A stretch of DNA of 64,000 bases from Vibrio mediterranei (lineage in GTDB: Bacteria > Pseudomonadota > Gammaproteobacteria > Enterobacterales > Vibrionaceae), in NCBI RefSeq assembly GCF_900088415.1, contig NZ_FLLQ01000003.1:310001-374000 (forward strand). Reading direction: 5' to 3'. The position numbers and the translations under genes are program-made. Positions within the stretch are counted from its first letter, which is position 1. Each line of letters starts with the position of its first letter. Positions 8,633-17,572 of this stretch are shown here, in pieces. The notes below the pieces were generated by a model. The model was given only the letters and a program-made list of their open reading frames with translations. It did no database searches and had not been told where the DNA came from.

Positions 8633-10195
8633 GTGAGTAAACGCCTTCTTAAGTCAGGCATGATTGTTAGTGCCATGACGCTGGTGTCTCGTGTATTGGG
8701 ACTGGTACGAGACGTTGTAGTTGCCAACCTTATGGGGGCAGGTGCAAGCGCAGATGTTTTCTTCTTTGCGAATAAGATTCCTAACTTTTTACGTCGCCTG
8801 TTTGCAGAAGGCGCTTTTTCTCAAGCATTTGTTCCGGTGTTAACGGAGTACCACGCATCTGGAGATAAAGATAAAACTCGTGATTTAATAGCGAAAGCGT
8901 CAGGTACCTTAGGCGTCATTGTGACAATAGTGACGTTATTAGGTGTGATAGGGTCAAGTGTTGTCACTGCACTATTTGGTTTCGGTTGGTTCTTAGATTG
9001 GCTGAATGATGGGCCTGCTGCACCTAAGTTTGAGCTTGCCAGCTTGATGCTTAAGATTACCTTCCCTTACTTATGGTTCATCACCTTTGTGGCGTTATCT
9101 GGGGCTATTCTCAATACTTTAGGTAAGTTTGCTGTTTCTTCTTTTACCCCCGTTTTTCTAAACGTCATGATTATCCTCTGTGCGTGGTTTATATCTCCAA
9201 ACCTTGCCCAGCCGGAAATTGGCTTAGCTCTTGGTGTATTCTTAGGTGGTTTTGTCCAGTTTGCCTTTCAATTGCCTTTCTTAATAAAAGAGGGCGTATT
9301 GGTAAAACCTAAGTGGGGCTGGCGCGATCCTGGCGTAGTGAAAATCAGAACCTTGATGATTCCAGCCTTATTCGGTGTGTCGGTTAGCCAAATTAACCTG
9401 CTTTTTGACACCTTTATTGCTAGTTTTCTTGCCACGGGCTCGATTAGTTGGCTTTACTACTCCGATAGACTACTTGAGTTCCCTCTAGGCTTGTTTGGAA
9501 TTGCCATCGCGACGGTTATTCTTCCTGCGCTGTCACGCAAACACGTGGATGCGCATAGTGAAGGATTTGCTAGTACGATGGATTGGGGAGTTCGAATGGT
9601 TATCCTATTAGGTCTTCCTGCCATGTTGGGGCTGATGGTGTTAGCCAAGCCGATGCTGATGGTCCTATTTATGCGTGGAGAGTTTACCCCTCACGACGTT
9701 CATCAAGCGTCATTGTCACTGCTAGCTTACGCATCTGGCCTGCTTAACTTTATGTTGATTAAGGTGCTGGCTCCGGGTTACTACTCGCGTCAGGATACCA
9801 AAACACCAGTGAAGTATGGCATTGTAGCCATGGTGTCTAATATGGTCTTCAATGCTATTTTTGCTTACTTCTATGGTTATGTTGGACTGGCGATGGCAAC
9901 CGCGTTGTCGGCATTTATCAATATGGCGTTGTTATACCGAGGGCTACACCTACAATGTGTTTACCAGATTAGTCGCCAGACTATCGGTTTTGTGGCACGT
10001 TTAGTGATGGCAGCCGTTGTTATGGTGCTAGTGCTTCGTTGGCAGCTACAAGATATGCAGCAATGGCTGACTTGGGGCTTAACAGAGCGTGTGTATACCT
10101 TGATCGGATTGATTTTGATCGGCGCTGTGAGTTATCTAGTTAGTCTATTTGTTCTTGGTGTTCGAGCTCGAGATCTAAAAGCAGCGACAGATTAA
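8633..10195 (+). CDS. murJ: Lipid II flippase MurJ (MviN)
   Basis: MurJ flips lipid II across the inner membrane for peptidoglycan synthesis. The 520-residue protein has about 14 hydrophobic segments and the family N-terminus SAMTLVSRVLGLVRDVVVAN. It also keeps conserved arginines and acidic residues in the central cavity region (RRLFAEGAFSQAFVPV). The start is the GTG at 8633 (VSKRLLKSGM); the 16 in-frame codons upstream are not family sequence. ribF follows after about 70 bases. Confidence 0.96.
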   Translation: MSKRLLKSGMIVSAMTLVSRVLGLVRDVVVANLMGAGASADVFFFANKIPNFLRRLFAEGAFSQAFVPVLTEYHASGDKDKTRDLIAKASGTLGVIVTIVTLLGVIGSSVVTALFGFGWFLDWLNDGPAAPKFELASLMLKITFPYLWFITFVALSGAILNTLGKFAVSSFTPVFLNVMIILCAWFISPNLAQPEIGLALGVFLGGFVQFAFQLPFLIKEGVLVKPKWGWRDPGVVKIRTLMIPALFGVSVSQINLLFDTFIASFLATGSISWLYYSDRLLEFPLGLFGIAIATVILPALSRKHVDAHSEGFASTMDWGVRMVILLGLPAMLGLMVLAKPMLMVLFMRGEFTPHDVHQASLSLLAYASGLLNFMLIKVLAPGYYSRQDTKTPVKYGIVAMVSNMVFNAIFAYFYGYVGLAMATALSAFINMALLYRGLHLQCVYQISRQTIGFVARLVMAAVVMVLVLRWQLQDMQQWLTWGLTERVYTLIGLILIGAVSYLVSLFVLGVRARDLKAATD

Positions 10196-10264
10196 CAATG
10201 ATTGGTTATAATCCGTCGGTTTCACACTAGTATTATTTCATTAAGCAGGTGGTTTAGTCGTTTC

Positions 10265-11200
10265 ATGGAACTCATTCGAGGCATACATAACCTAAAAAGT
10301 CAGCACCATGGCTGTGTGTTAACCATCGGAAACTTCGATGGTGTGCATTTGGGGCACCAACGTGTACTCGAACAGGTGAAGAAGAAAGCATTGCTTTTGG
10401 GTTTGCCTGCTGTAGTAATGACTTTTGAACCGCAACCGATGGAATTGTTTGCTAAGGATAAAGCGCCGGCTAGACTGACTCGTCTTCGTGACAAGTTTGA
10501 ATTGCTTGAAGCAATGCACTTGGATCGTTTATTGTGCGTCAACTTTAACCGCCGCTTTGCCAGCATGTCACCGGAGTCTTTTATCAAAGACTTGTTGGTG
10601 AATAAATTGGGTGTTAAGTTCCTTGTTATCGGCGATGATTTTCGCTTTGGCAAAGGGCGTGAAGGCAACTTCGATATGCTCAAAAAAGCCGGTGAAGAGT
10701 TCGGCTTTGAGGTGGTGAATACCGCTAGTTTCTGTGTAGAAGACACACGTGTGAGCAGTACGGCGATTCGCCAAGCACTAGCAAGTGATCATCTTGATGA
10801 GAGTGCAGAAATGTTAGGGCGTCATTATACGCTGTCTGGGAGAGTGGCTCACGGTCAAAAATTGGCGCGTGATTTTGGTTTTCCAACCGCTAACATTTCT
10901 TTGAAACGCTATGTGTCACCTGTGCGTGGTGTATACGCTGTGCAGGTTTATGGGGTTGATAGTCAACCGTTACCTGGCATTGCTAATGTTGGTAAAAAGC
11001 CAACAGTAGCAGGAATAACCCCAGATTTAGAGGTGCATATTTTCGACTTTGAAGGCAACCTTTATGGTAAGCAAATTGAAGTCGCTTTATTGCATAAAAT
11101 TCGTGATGAGAAAAAGTTCGAGTCACTTGAGCTGCTTAAGCAGCAAATAGAATTGGATGCTGATGTAGCAAGGGTGTGGCTACGTCAGTTTAAGGGTTAG
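10265..11200 (+). CDS. ribF: Riboflavin kinase / FAD synthetase
   Basis: A bifunctional cytoplasmic enzyme that phosphorylates riboflavin to FMN and adenylates FMN to FAD. The N-terminal nucleotidyltransferase domain shows GNFDGVHLGHQ and the ISSTxIR-like VSSTAIR. The C-terminal kinase domain begins about residue 180 with GRVAHGQKLARDFGFPTANI. Length 311 residues is normal. I use the ATG at 10265 (MELIRGIHNL); 21 upstream in-frame codons do not belong to the family. ileS follows 62 bases later. Confidence 0.96.
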   Translation: MELIRGIHNLKSQHHGCVLTIGNFDGVHLGHQRVLEQVKKKALLLGLPAVVMTFEPQPMELFAKDKAPARLTRLRDKFELLEAMHLDRLLCVNFNRRFASMSPESFIKDLLVNKLGVKFLVIGDDFRFGKGREGNFDMLKKAGEEFGFEVVNTASFCVEDTRVSSTAIRQALASDHLDESAEMLGRHYTLSGRVAHGQKLARDFGFPTANISLKRYVSPVRGVYAVQVYGVDSQPLPGIANVGKKPTVAGITPDLEVHIFDFEGNLYGKQIEVALLHKIRDEKKFESLELLKQQIELDADVARVWLRQFKG

Positions 11201-11262
11201 CGGAAGATTCCACCGCTAACATAATGTCTAACTTTCGCCCAATACAACGGAATTAAGAATCG

Positions 11263-14091
11263 ATGAGTGAGTATAAAGATACCCTGAACCTACCTGAAAC
11301 AGGGTTTCCTATGCGCGGCAATCTGGCAAATCGTGAGCCAGAAATGCTTAAGCGTTGGTATAAAGAAGATCTTTACGGTGAGATCCGTAAAGCTAAGAAA
11401 GGCAAAAAATCCTTCGTACTGCACGATGGACCTCCATACGCGAACGGTGACATTCACATTGGTCACGCACTAAATAAGATTCTTAAAGACATTATTATTA
11501 AATCCAAAACACTTTCAGGTTTTGACGCCCCTTATATTCCTGGTTGGGATTGCCACGGTCTACCAATTGAATTAATGGTAGAAAAGAAAGTTGGCAAACC
11601 AGGTCAGAAGGTAACGGCTGCTGAGTTCCGCGAAAAGTGTCGCACTTATGCAGAAGGCCAAGTTGAAGGTCAAAAAGAGAGCTTCAAACGTCTAGGTATT
11701 CTTGGTGAGTGGGATAAGCCTTATCGCACAATGGACTTTGATACTGAAGCGAACATTATTCGTGCGCTTGGCAAAATTGCTGATAAAGGACACCTATTGA
11801 AAGGCTTCAAGCCTGTTCACTGGTGTACAGATTGTGGCAGTGCACTAGCAGAAGCAGAAGTAGAATATAAAGATAAAGTCTCTCCTTCTATTGATGTACG
11901 TTTTAAAGCGGCTGATGAAAGCGCGCTTATCTCTAAATTCTCATTGAATGAAGGTCATGAAGGACAGGGTGATATTTCAATCATCATCTGGACAACAACA
12001 CCTTGGACTCTGCCAGCAAACCGAGCAGTCTGTCTACGTGATGACTTAGAGTACGTATTGATTCAAACGGAAGGCGACAACCCAGAGCGTATTATCGTTG
12101 CGTCTGAGTTAGCAAAAGATGTGATGGATCGTGCTGGTATCGAGCACTTCCATAACCTAGGTTTTGCGAAAGGTGCAGATCTTGAGTTATCTCAGTTCAA
12201 CCACCCATTCTATGACTTTACGGTACCAGCGATCCTTGGTGATCACGTAACTACCGATTCTGGTACTGGTGTGGTGCACACAGCACCTGGCCACGGTCAA
12301 GAAGACTTTGCTGTAGGCCAAAAATATGGTCTAGAAGTTGCGAATCCTGTAGGTTCTAACGGTGTCTATCTACCAGACACAGAGCTATTTGCTGGTCAGC
12401 ATGTATTTAAAGCTAACGATGCCGTTGTAGAAGTACTTAAAGAAAAAGGTGCGCTACTGCATCATCATGCTTACGAGCACAGCTACCCACACTGCTGGCG
12501 TCATAAAACGCCAATCATCTTCCGTGCAACACCACAATGGTTCGTATCGATGGACCAAGCTGGCCTGCGTGCTAAAGCACTAGAGTCAATTAAAGGTGTT
12601 GAGTGGATGCCTGAGTGGGGTCAAAGCCGTATCGAAGGTATGATTGAAGGTCGCCCTGAGTGGTGTATCTCTCGTCAGCGTACATGGGGTGTGCCAATTG
12701 CGTTGTTTGTTCACAAAGAAACAGCTGAACTTCATCCGAACTCACTAGAGCTTATCGAAAAAGTAGCTCAACTTGTTGAACAAAAAGGTATTCAAGCTTG
12801 GTGGGATGTTGAGCCTGCTGAACTATTAGGTGATGAAGCCGACAACTACGAGAAAGTGCTTGATACACTAGACGTATGGTTCGACTCAGGTGTGACACAC
12901 TACTCTGTTGTGGATGCTCGTGAAGAGTATAACGGCAATAGTGCAGACCTATATCTAGAAGGTTCTGACCAACACCGTGGTTGGTTCCAATCGTCGCTAA
13001 TTACGTCTATTGCGATGAAAGACGAAGCACCATACAAGCAAGTGCTGACTCATGGCTTTGTGGTTGATGGGCACGGCCGTAAGATGTCGAAATCTATTGG
13101 CAACGTTGTAGCTCCAAAAGATGTTACCAACAAACTGGGCGCAGATATCCTTCGCCTGTGGGTAGCTTCAACAGACTACACTGGTGAAGTAGCGGTTTCT
13201 GATGAAATCCTTAAGCGTTCTGCTGATGCTTATCGTCGTATTCGTAACACAGCTCGCTTCTTCCTAGCGAACCTAAATGGCTTCAACCCAGAAACGGATC
13301 TTGTTCCTGCTGATGAAATGGTAGCACTTGACCGCTGGGCAGTTGGTCGTGCGTTAGCTGCACAAGAAGAGATTGTGAAAGCTTACGGTGAGTACAACAC
13401 ACATGCTGTAACACAACGCTTAATGCAGTTCTGCTCTATCGAGATGGGCTCTTTCTATCTTGACGTGATCAAAGACCGTCAATATACAGCGAAACTGGGT
13501 GGTCACGCACAGCGTAGCTGTCAAACTGCACTTTACTACATCGTAGAAGCTCTGGTTCGTTGGATGGCGCCAATCATGTCGTTCACAGCAGACGAAATCT
13601 GGAATGAAATGCCGGGTCAACGTGACAAGTTTGTGTTTGCAGGTGAGTGGTTCGATGGCCTATTCGGTCTTGCTGAAGGCGAAGAGCTAAGCAACGAATT
13701 CTGGACTGAAATCCAGTCAGTTCGTAACGCGGTGAACAAGCAACTTGAATCTGCACGTGCAGAAAAAATCATTGGTGGTGCACTACAAGCAGAAGTCACG
13801 CTATATGCAGATGATACACTGACAGCAACCATCAACAAGCTTGAAGATGAGCTGCGTTTTGTACTTCTTACTTCAGCAGCAACAGTTAAGCCGCTATCAG
13901 AGAAAACTGACGCTGCGAAAGAGACAGAAGTTGAAGGTCTGTTTGTTGAAGTTAAGGCAACGGAAAACGAGAAGTGTGATCGTTGCTGGCACCATACTCC
14001 AGATGTAGGCACGATCGAAGGTCACGAGAAGATTTGTGGTCGCTGTGTTTCGAACATCGCAGGTGAAGGTGAAGTTCGTAAGTTTGCTTAA
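11263..14091 (+). CDS. ileS: Isoleucyl-tRNA synthetase
   Basis: A class I synthetase, 942 residues, that charges tRNA-Ile and edits valine. Visible are the HIGH motif ([11 protein letters not shown], ~65), the editing domain, the KMSKS loop ([10 protein letters not shown], ~605) and the C-terminal zinc site with two cysteine pairs (CDRC, then CGRC). The last zinc motif marks the bacterial proteobacterial form. It sits in the conserved murJ-ribF-ileS-lspA-fkpB-ispH series and is followed by a hairpin. Confidence 0.98.
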   Translation: MSEYKDTLNLPETGFPMRGNLANREPEMLKRWYKEDLYGEIRKAKKGKKSFVLHDGPPYANGDIHIGHALNKILKDIIIKSKTLSGFDAPYIPGWDCHGLPIELMVEKKVGKPGQKVTAAEFREKCRTYAEGQVEGQKESFKRLGILGEWDKPYRTMDFDTEANIIRALGKIADKGHLLKGFKPVHWCTDCGSALAEAEVEYKDKVSPSIDVRFKAADESALISKFSLNEGHEGQGDISIIIWTTTPWTLPANRAVCLRDDLEYVLIQTEGDNPERIIVASELAKDVMDRAGIEHFHNLGFAKGADLELSQFNHPFYDFTVPAILGDHVTTDSGTGVVHTAPGHGQEDFAVGQKYGLEVANPVGSNGVYLPDTELFAGQHVFKANDAVVEVLKEKGALLHHHAYEHSYPHCWRHKTPIIFRATPQWFVSMDQAGLRAKALESIKGVEWMPEWGQSRIEGMIEGRPEWCISRQRTWGVPIALFVHKETAELHPNSLELIEKVAQLVEQKGIQAWWDVEPAELLGDEADNYEKVLDTLDVWFDSGVTHYSVVDAREEYNGNSADLYLEGSDQHRGWFQSSLITSIAMKDEAPYKQVLTHGFVVDGHGRKMSKSIGNVVAPKDVTNKLGADILRLWVASTDYTGEVAVSDEILKRSADAYRRIRNTARFFLANLNGFNPETDLVPADEMVALDRWAVGRALAAQEEIVKAYGEYNTHAVTQRLMQFCSIEMGSFYLDVIKDRQYTAKLGGHAQRSCQTALYYIVEALVRWMAPIMSFTADEIWNEMPGQRDKFVFAGEWFDGLFGLAEGEELSNEFWTEIQSVRNAVNKQLESARAEKIIGGALQAEVTLYADDTLTATINKLEDELRFVLLTSAATVKPLSEKTDAAKETEVEGLFVEVKATENEKCDRCWHHTPDVGTIEGHEKICGRCVSNIAGEGEVRKFA

Positions 14092-14128
14092 TTGACAGTA
14101 AGCCAACGGAACTTTTAACTAATATGAC

Positions 14129-14156
14129 AGCCCCAGTTTTTACTGGGGCTACTTTT
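14129..14156 (+). terminator. Hairpin after ileS
   Basis: Stem AGCCCCAGT / ACTGGGGCT followed by ACTTTTAG. The T-run is imperfect, so read-through into lspA is likely. Confidence 0.6.
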
Positions 14157-14206
14157 AGCTAGTACTTTTCTTATGCTTGTTTAAGCATGACAATTTAAGG
14201 ATTGGA

Positions 14207-14710
14207 ATGAGCGAAACAACAATTACCTTTAAGCAATCAGGTGTGCGCTGGCTTTGGTTGGCCATTGTCATTTTTATTGCCGACATTAGCATCAAGCTGG
14301 TTGTTATGGACAATATGGGATATGGCTGGGCAAATCGCATTGAAATCCTGCCATTTTTCAATTTACTGTACGTTCACAACTATGGTGCTGCGTTTAGTTT
14401 TCTAAGCGAACAAGCAGGATGGCAGCGTTGGCTGTTCACTGGTATTGCGTTTATTGTTACGGGGCTATTAACCTATTGGATGAGCAAGCTCCCAGCGAAA
14501 GAAAAGTGGAACAATATTGCTTATGCCATGATCATTGGTGGGGCGGTTGGTAATGTATTTGACCGTGTTGTACATGGCTTTGTTGTTGATTACCTAGACT
14601 TTTACTGGGGAACATACCATTGGCCAGCTTTCAATTTAGCTGATATGGCTATCTGTCTCGGTGCCGGGATGATTATCATTGATAGCTTTCGCAACAAAGA
14701 AGCGAAGTAA
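14207..14710 (+). CDS. lspA: Lipoprotein signal peptidase
   Basis: Signal peptidase II cleaves the signal peptide of diacylated prolipoproteins in the inner membrane, the step after Lgt. The 167-residue protein has four membrane segments. It carries the two aspartate motifs GNVFDRV and FNLADM that hold the catalytic dyad. The ATG at 14207 follows GGAAT; the frame is open 10 codons upstream without family similarity. Confidence 0.96.
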   Translation: MSETTITFKQSGVRWLWLAIVIFIADISIKLVVMDNMGYGWANRIEILPFFNLLYVHNYGAAFSFLSEQAGWQRWLFTGIAFIVTGLLTYWMSKLPAKEKWNNIAYAMIIGGAVGNVFDRVVHGFVVDYLDFYWGTYHWPAFNLADMAICLGAGMIIIDSFRNKEAK

Positions 14711-14728
14711 TAATTTCCAATAACCTTA

Positions 14729-14762
14729 AGCGCTGTGCGTTGATATGCACGGCGCTTTTTTA
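14729..14762 (+). terminator. Terminator after lspA
   Basis: Stem built from AGCGC and GTGC pairing with GCAC and GCGCT, with one T-G pair between, followed by a run of T. Confidence 0.7.
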
Positions 14763-14839
14763 TATAACAATAGCGATAACGAAACGACAAATAACAAAGA
14801 GCAATACTAAGACTCTTTGAAAGCAAAGGAAGCAGTAAC

Positions 14840-15271
14840 GTGAGTAAAATTTCCCAAGATAGTGCGGTCACTCTACATTTCACCATTAAATTGAAGGATG
14901 GCTCAGTCGCAGATAGCACCCATAATATGGGCAAACCCGCTAAATTTATTATTGGTGACGGAAGTTTAAGTGAGAACTTTGAAAGTTGTCTGATCGGTTT
15001 ATCAGTGAACGAGAATAAAGCTATCGAGCTGAAAGCAGAAGACGCTTTTGGTATGCCGAATCCAGACAATATTCATCATATGGACAGAGCGAAGTTTGTG
15101 GGTGACTCTGAGGTGGAAGTCGGTACAATAATGGCCTTCTCTGGTCCTGATGGTATGGAAATTCCTGGCATTATTACCGATATTGCTGGTGATTCTGTAA
15201 CGGTTGATTTTAATCACCCGTTGGCCGGACAAGACGTGACATTTGAAGTGGAAATTCTCGAAGTAGAATAG
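14840..15271 (+). CDS. fkpB: FKBP-type peptidyl-prolyl isomerase FkpB (SlpA)
   Basis: A 143-residue cytoplasmic FKBP-type prolyl isomerase of the short SlyD/SlpA class. It has the SlyD-like pattern VTLHFTIKLKDGSVADST and an inserted IF loop, but no histidine-rich tail. The GTG at 14840 follows AAGGAAG. It is 29 bases upstream of ispH, and the two are paired in many gammaproteobacteria. Confidence 0.92.
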   Translation: MSKISQDSAVTLHFTIKLKDGSVADSTHNMGKPAKFIIGDGSLSENFESCLIGLSVNENKAIELKAEDAFGMPNPDNIHHMDRAKFVGDSEVEVGTIMAFSGPDGMEIPGIITDIAGDSVTVDFNHPLAGQDVTFEVEILEVE

Positions 15272-15300
15272 CAAGCAGAGTAAGTAGAAGCGGTTGATCA

Positions 15301-16257
15301 ATGAGTAATGAAATGAAAATTAAGTTAGCAAACCCACGAGGCTTTTGCGCCGGCGTAGACAGAGCGATCAGTATTGTGGAGCGTGCTTTAGAAATGTATC
15401 AGCCGCCAATTTATGTTCGTCATGAAGTGGTTCACAACCGATTTGTGGTAGAAGGTCTAAAACAGCGCGGTGCAATCTTCGTGGAAGAACTCAGCGAAGT
15501 GCCAGACGACAACATCGTGATATTTTCTGCTCATGGTGTTTCCCAAGCGGTTCGTAAAGAAGCTAAGCAACGTGCTCTTACCGTGTTTGATGCAACGTGC
15601 CCTCTGGTAACGAAAGTTCATATGGAAGTAGCACGCGCCAGTCGTAAAAACATGGAAGTCGTTCTAATTGGCCATGCTGGTCATCCAGAAGTGGAAGGCA
15701 CAATGGGGCAATACTCTAGTGAGACTGGCGGAATGTACCTTGTTGAGCGACCAGAAGATGTTCTTACGCTTAAGGTAAACGATCCAAGTAACCTTCATTA
15801 TGTTAGCCAAACGACCTTGTCTGTGGATGAAACGGCCGATGTGATCGAAAAGCTGCGTGAAGTGTTCCCAGAGATTCAAGGGCCTCGCAAAGATGATATT
15901 TGCTACGCGACACAAAACCGTCAAGATGCAGTCCGAGAGCTAGCACAAGCCGTGGATGTGATGGTTGTTGTTGGTTCTACAAACTCATCGAACTCCACTC
16001 GTCTTAAAGAACTTGCGGAAAAGCTGGGGACACCGGCTTATCTCACTGATACTCCAGACTTGATTGAGGCATCTTGGTTTGAAAGTAAGGGGTTAGTGGG
16101 CGTAACGGCGGGCGCTTCAGCTCCTGAAGAGCTCGTGAATCAGATCATTGATAAAATTAAAGACTTGGGTGCAGATGACGTTGAAGAAGTGTTAGGAAGA
16201 GAAGAAAACATGTTCTTTGAAGTTCCTAGAGAGCTGCAAATCAAGCAGGTTGATTAA
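15301..16257 (+). CDS. ispH: 4-hydroxy-3-methylbut-2-enyl diphosphate reductase
   Basis: The last enzyme of the MEP isoprenoid pathway, an iron-sulfur reductase producing IPP and DMAPP. The three cluster cysteines are visible in GFCAGV, DATCPLV and [11 protein letters not shown], together with the substrate motif [14 protein letters not shown]. The length of 318 residues is normal. An ATG four codons downstream (15313) is an alternative start. A strong terminator follows. Confidence 0.97.
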   Translation: MSNEMKIKLANPRGFCAGVDRAISIVERALEMYQPPIYVRHEVVHNRFVVEGLKQRGAIFVEELSEVPDDNIVIFSAHGVSQAVRKEAKQRALTVFDATCPLVTKVHMEVARASRKNMEVVLIGHAGHPEVEGTMGQYSSETGGMYLVERPEDVLTLKVNDPSNLHYVSQTTLSVDETADVIEKLREVFPEIQGPRKDDICYATQNRQDAVRELAQAVDVMVVVGSTNSSNSTRLKELAEKLGTPAYLTDTPDLIEASWFESKGLVGVTAGASAPEELVNQIIDKIKDLGADDVEEVLGREENMFFEVPRELQIKQVD

Positions 16258-16261
16258 CATG

Positions 16262-16293
16262 AAAACGCCGCATCATGATGCGGCGTTTTTTTA
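16262..16293 (+). terminator. Terminator after ispH
   Basis: Perfect stem AACGCCGCATC / GATGCGGCGTT followed by seven T. Confidence 0.9.
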
Positions 16294-16416
16294 TTAAGTA
16301 TTGATATTACTAAGGCAGCTTTATAAATCATTGCGTAAAGATTACGAAAGGTAAAAAATCGTTTCAACTAAGATAATCACCTTTACTCATTGACGATTTT
16401 TGGTATCCTAGCGCCG

Positions 16417-16437
16417 CTATCGAATCGATAGTTTTTT
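16417..16437 (+). promoter_or_regulatory. Short hairpin plus T-run at the start of the mgtE leader
   Basis: CTATCG-AAT-CGATAG followed by six T, directly before the ribosome site of the leader ORF. It could be an early terminator or an operator at the promoter; the stem is only 6 bp. Confidence 0.45.
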
Positions 16438-16448
16438 CGGAGATAACT

Positions 16449-16493
16449 ATGAACAATACCGACCATCCTCCTAGTATCAAGGGAGAAAAGTAA
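16449..16493 (+). CDS. Putative 14-residue leader peptide upstream of mgtE
   Basis: A short ORF with a good ribosome site (CGGAG, 6 bases before ATG) encodes MNNTDHPPSIKGEK and stops 178 bases before the mgtE start. Asp-His-Pro-Pro near the N-terminus is the kind of acidic/proline run that, in the MgtL leader of enterobacterial mgtA, slows or destabilises ribosomes at low magnesium. No homology to MgtL is claimed. The first 11 bases (ATGAACAATAC) recur exactly at 16681 inside the start of mgtE. Two hairpins lie between this ORF and mgtE. Translation has not been shown; the assignment rests on the ribosome site, the position and the codon content. Confidence 0.55.
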   Translation: MNNTDHPPSIKGEK

Positions 16494-16521
16494 CAACTCG
16501 TCGGTAATTGCGATCTTCGTA

Positions 16522-16574
16522 CCTACCTTCGAGGTAGGGCTCCTTTCCTTTTAATAACTTATCGTTATTTTTCT
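16522..16574 (+). promoter_or_regulatory. Two attenuator-like hairpins in the mgtE leader
   Basis: The first is CCTACCT-TCG-AGGTAGG (16522-16538), followed by a pyrimidine-rich stretch. The second is AATAAC-TTATC-GTTATT (16553-16569) followed by more T. Both lie downstream of the leader ORF and upstream of mgtE, the place expected for ribosome-controlled termination or Rho loading. Confidence 0.5.
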
Positions 16575-16671
16575 CCTTTCTGCTATTTCGTTAAGACGTC
16601 TGCACATTTGCGTGTAAGGCTATTATTTTGACGTTTGATGGTCGTTACCAACGCTAATCGGGAGATTCGCC

Positions 16672-17517
16672 ATGACGGTAATGAACAATACTTATATTGA
16701 GAATGCGCCACTGTTTTCAGAAGAAGAAATCAGTGCGGCAACTCAAGCATTTTTGAAATACGACACAGCACAGCAATTGAACCTATTGACCGTGATGCCA
16801 ATAGACGAAGCCGTTGGTGTGTTGCAACACTGTGCTTTAGGGCAGGTGCAATATTTAATCGAACAACTCGACTTGCAAGGCCATGATAGACGAGCCAGGC
16901 ATTTTGCTCACCAATTGGGACTGATTCACTCCGAAGCAGAGACCACTGGTGGTTATCTGACAACAGGTGTTCTGGAACACGTAAAACAACGCATTGGTTG
17001 GATCATTACGTTGGCGCTGTTAGGGATTGTCTCGGGTCTTATTATTGCTCAGTACGAAGACACGCTTAGCCAACTAGTACTATTAGCCGTCTATATGCCT
17101 GTAATAGCCGCTGCTGGTGGTAATACTGGTACCCAAGCAGCGACATTGGTTATTCGTGCTCTGGCAACAGGAGAGTTAAGAAAGCGGCAGTGGTTAGAGG
17201 TACTTTGGAAAGAAAGCCGAGTCGCAGTCTGTCTTGCGGCGGCGGTTGCTTTAGTTATGGTTGGTCGAATTCTCGTCTTTGGTGATGTGAACTCTGCCGG
17301 TGGTTTTGACATCCATTTAATTGCCATGGCCATTGCAGTCGCGTTGTTTATTCAAGTAACGGTATCAACGACCCTAGGTGGTGTGTTACCTATTATTGCT
17401 CGAGTCTTTAAGCTAGATCCAGCAGTACTGGTGAGCCCAGTACTGGCTTCGATTGTTGATATTTCGGGTATGTGGATCTACTTCACTGTTGTGAATCACT
17501 TCTTAGGTTTATCCTAA
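16672..17517 (+). CDS. mgtE: Short MgtE-type magnesium transporter without CBS domains
   Basis: A 281-residue protein with a short cytoplasmic part (~100 residues) and five membrane segments of the MgtE channel. The pore motif AAAGGNTGTQAATLV and the terminal SPVLASIVDISGMWIYF with its aspartate are the MgtE selectivity elements. Classical MgtE is about 450 residues with an N domain and two CBS domains that close the pore when cytosolic magnesium is high. Here the CBS part is absent and the N domain is reduced. GGAG lies 7 bases before the ATG at 16672. The leader suggests control at the RNA level instead. Substrate Mg2+ (or Co2+) is inferred from the family. Confidence 0.85.
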   Translation: MTVMNNTYIENAPLFSEEEISAATQAFLKYDTAQQLNLLTVMPIDEAVGVLQHCALGQVQYLIEQLDLQGHDRRARHFAHQLGLIHSEAETTGGYLTTGVLEHVKQRIGWIITLALLGIVSGLIIAQYEDTLSQLVLLAVYMPVIAAAGGNTGTQAATLVIRALATGELRKRQWLEVLWKESRVAVCLAAAVALVMVGRILVFGDVNSAGGFDIHLIAMAIAVALFIQVTVSTTLGGVLPIIARVFKLDPAVLVSPVLASIVDISGMWIYFTVVNHFLGLS

Positions 17518-17541
17518 ATCTGTGTGAAGAGTCACTTAAGT

Positions 17542-17572
17542 AAAGCGCAGCTACGGCTGCGCTTTGTTTTTT
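17542..17572. terminator. Bidirectional terminator mgtE / dacB
   Basis: Stem AAAGCGCAGC / GCTGCGCTTT with T-run on the + side. It sits between the convergent ends of mgtE and dacB. Confidence 0.8.

Noticed and set aside
13617..14012. Minus-strand frame opposite ileS
   Set aside because: Antisense shadow of a highly biased coding region; low-complexity Ser/Thr-rich product.
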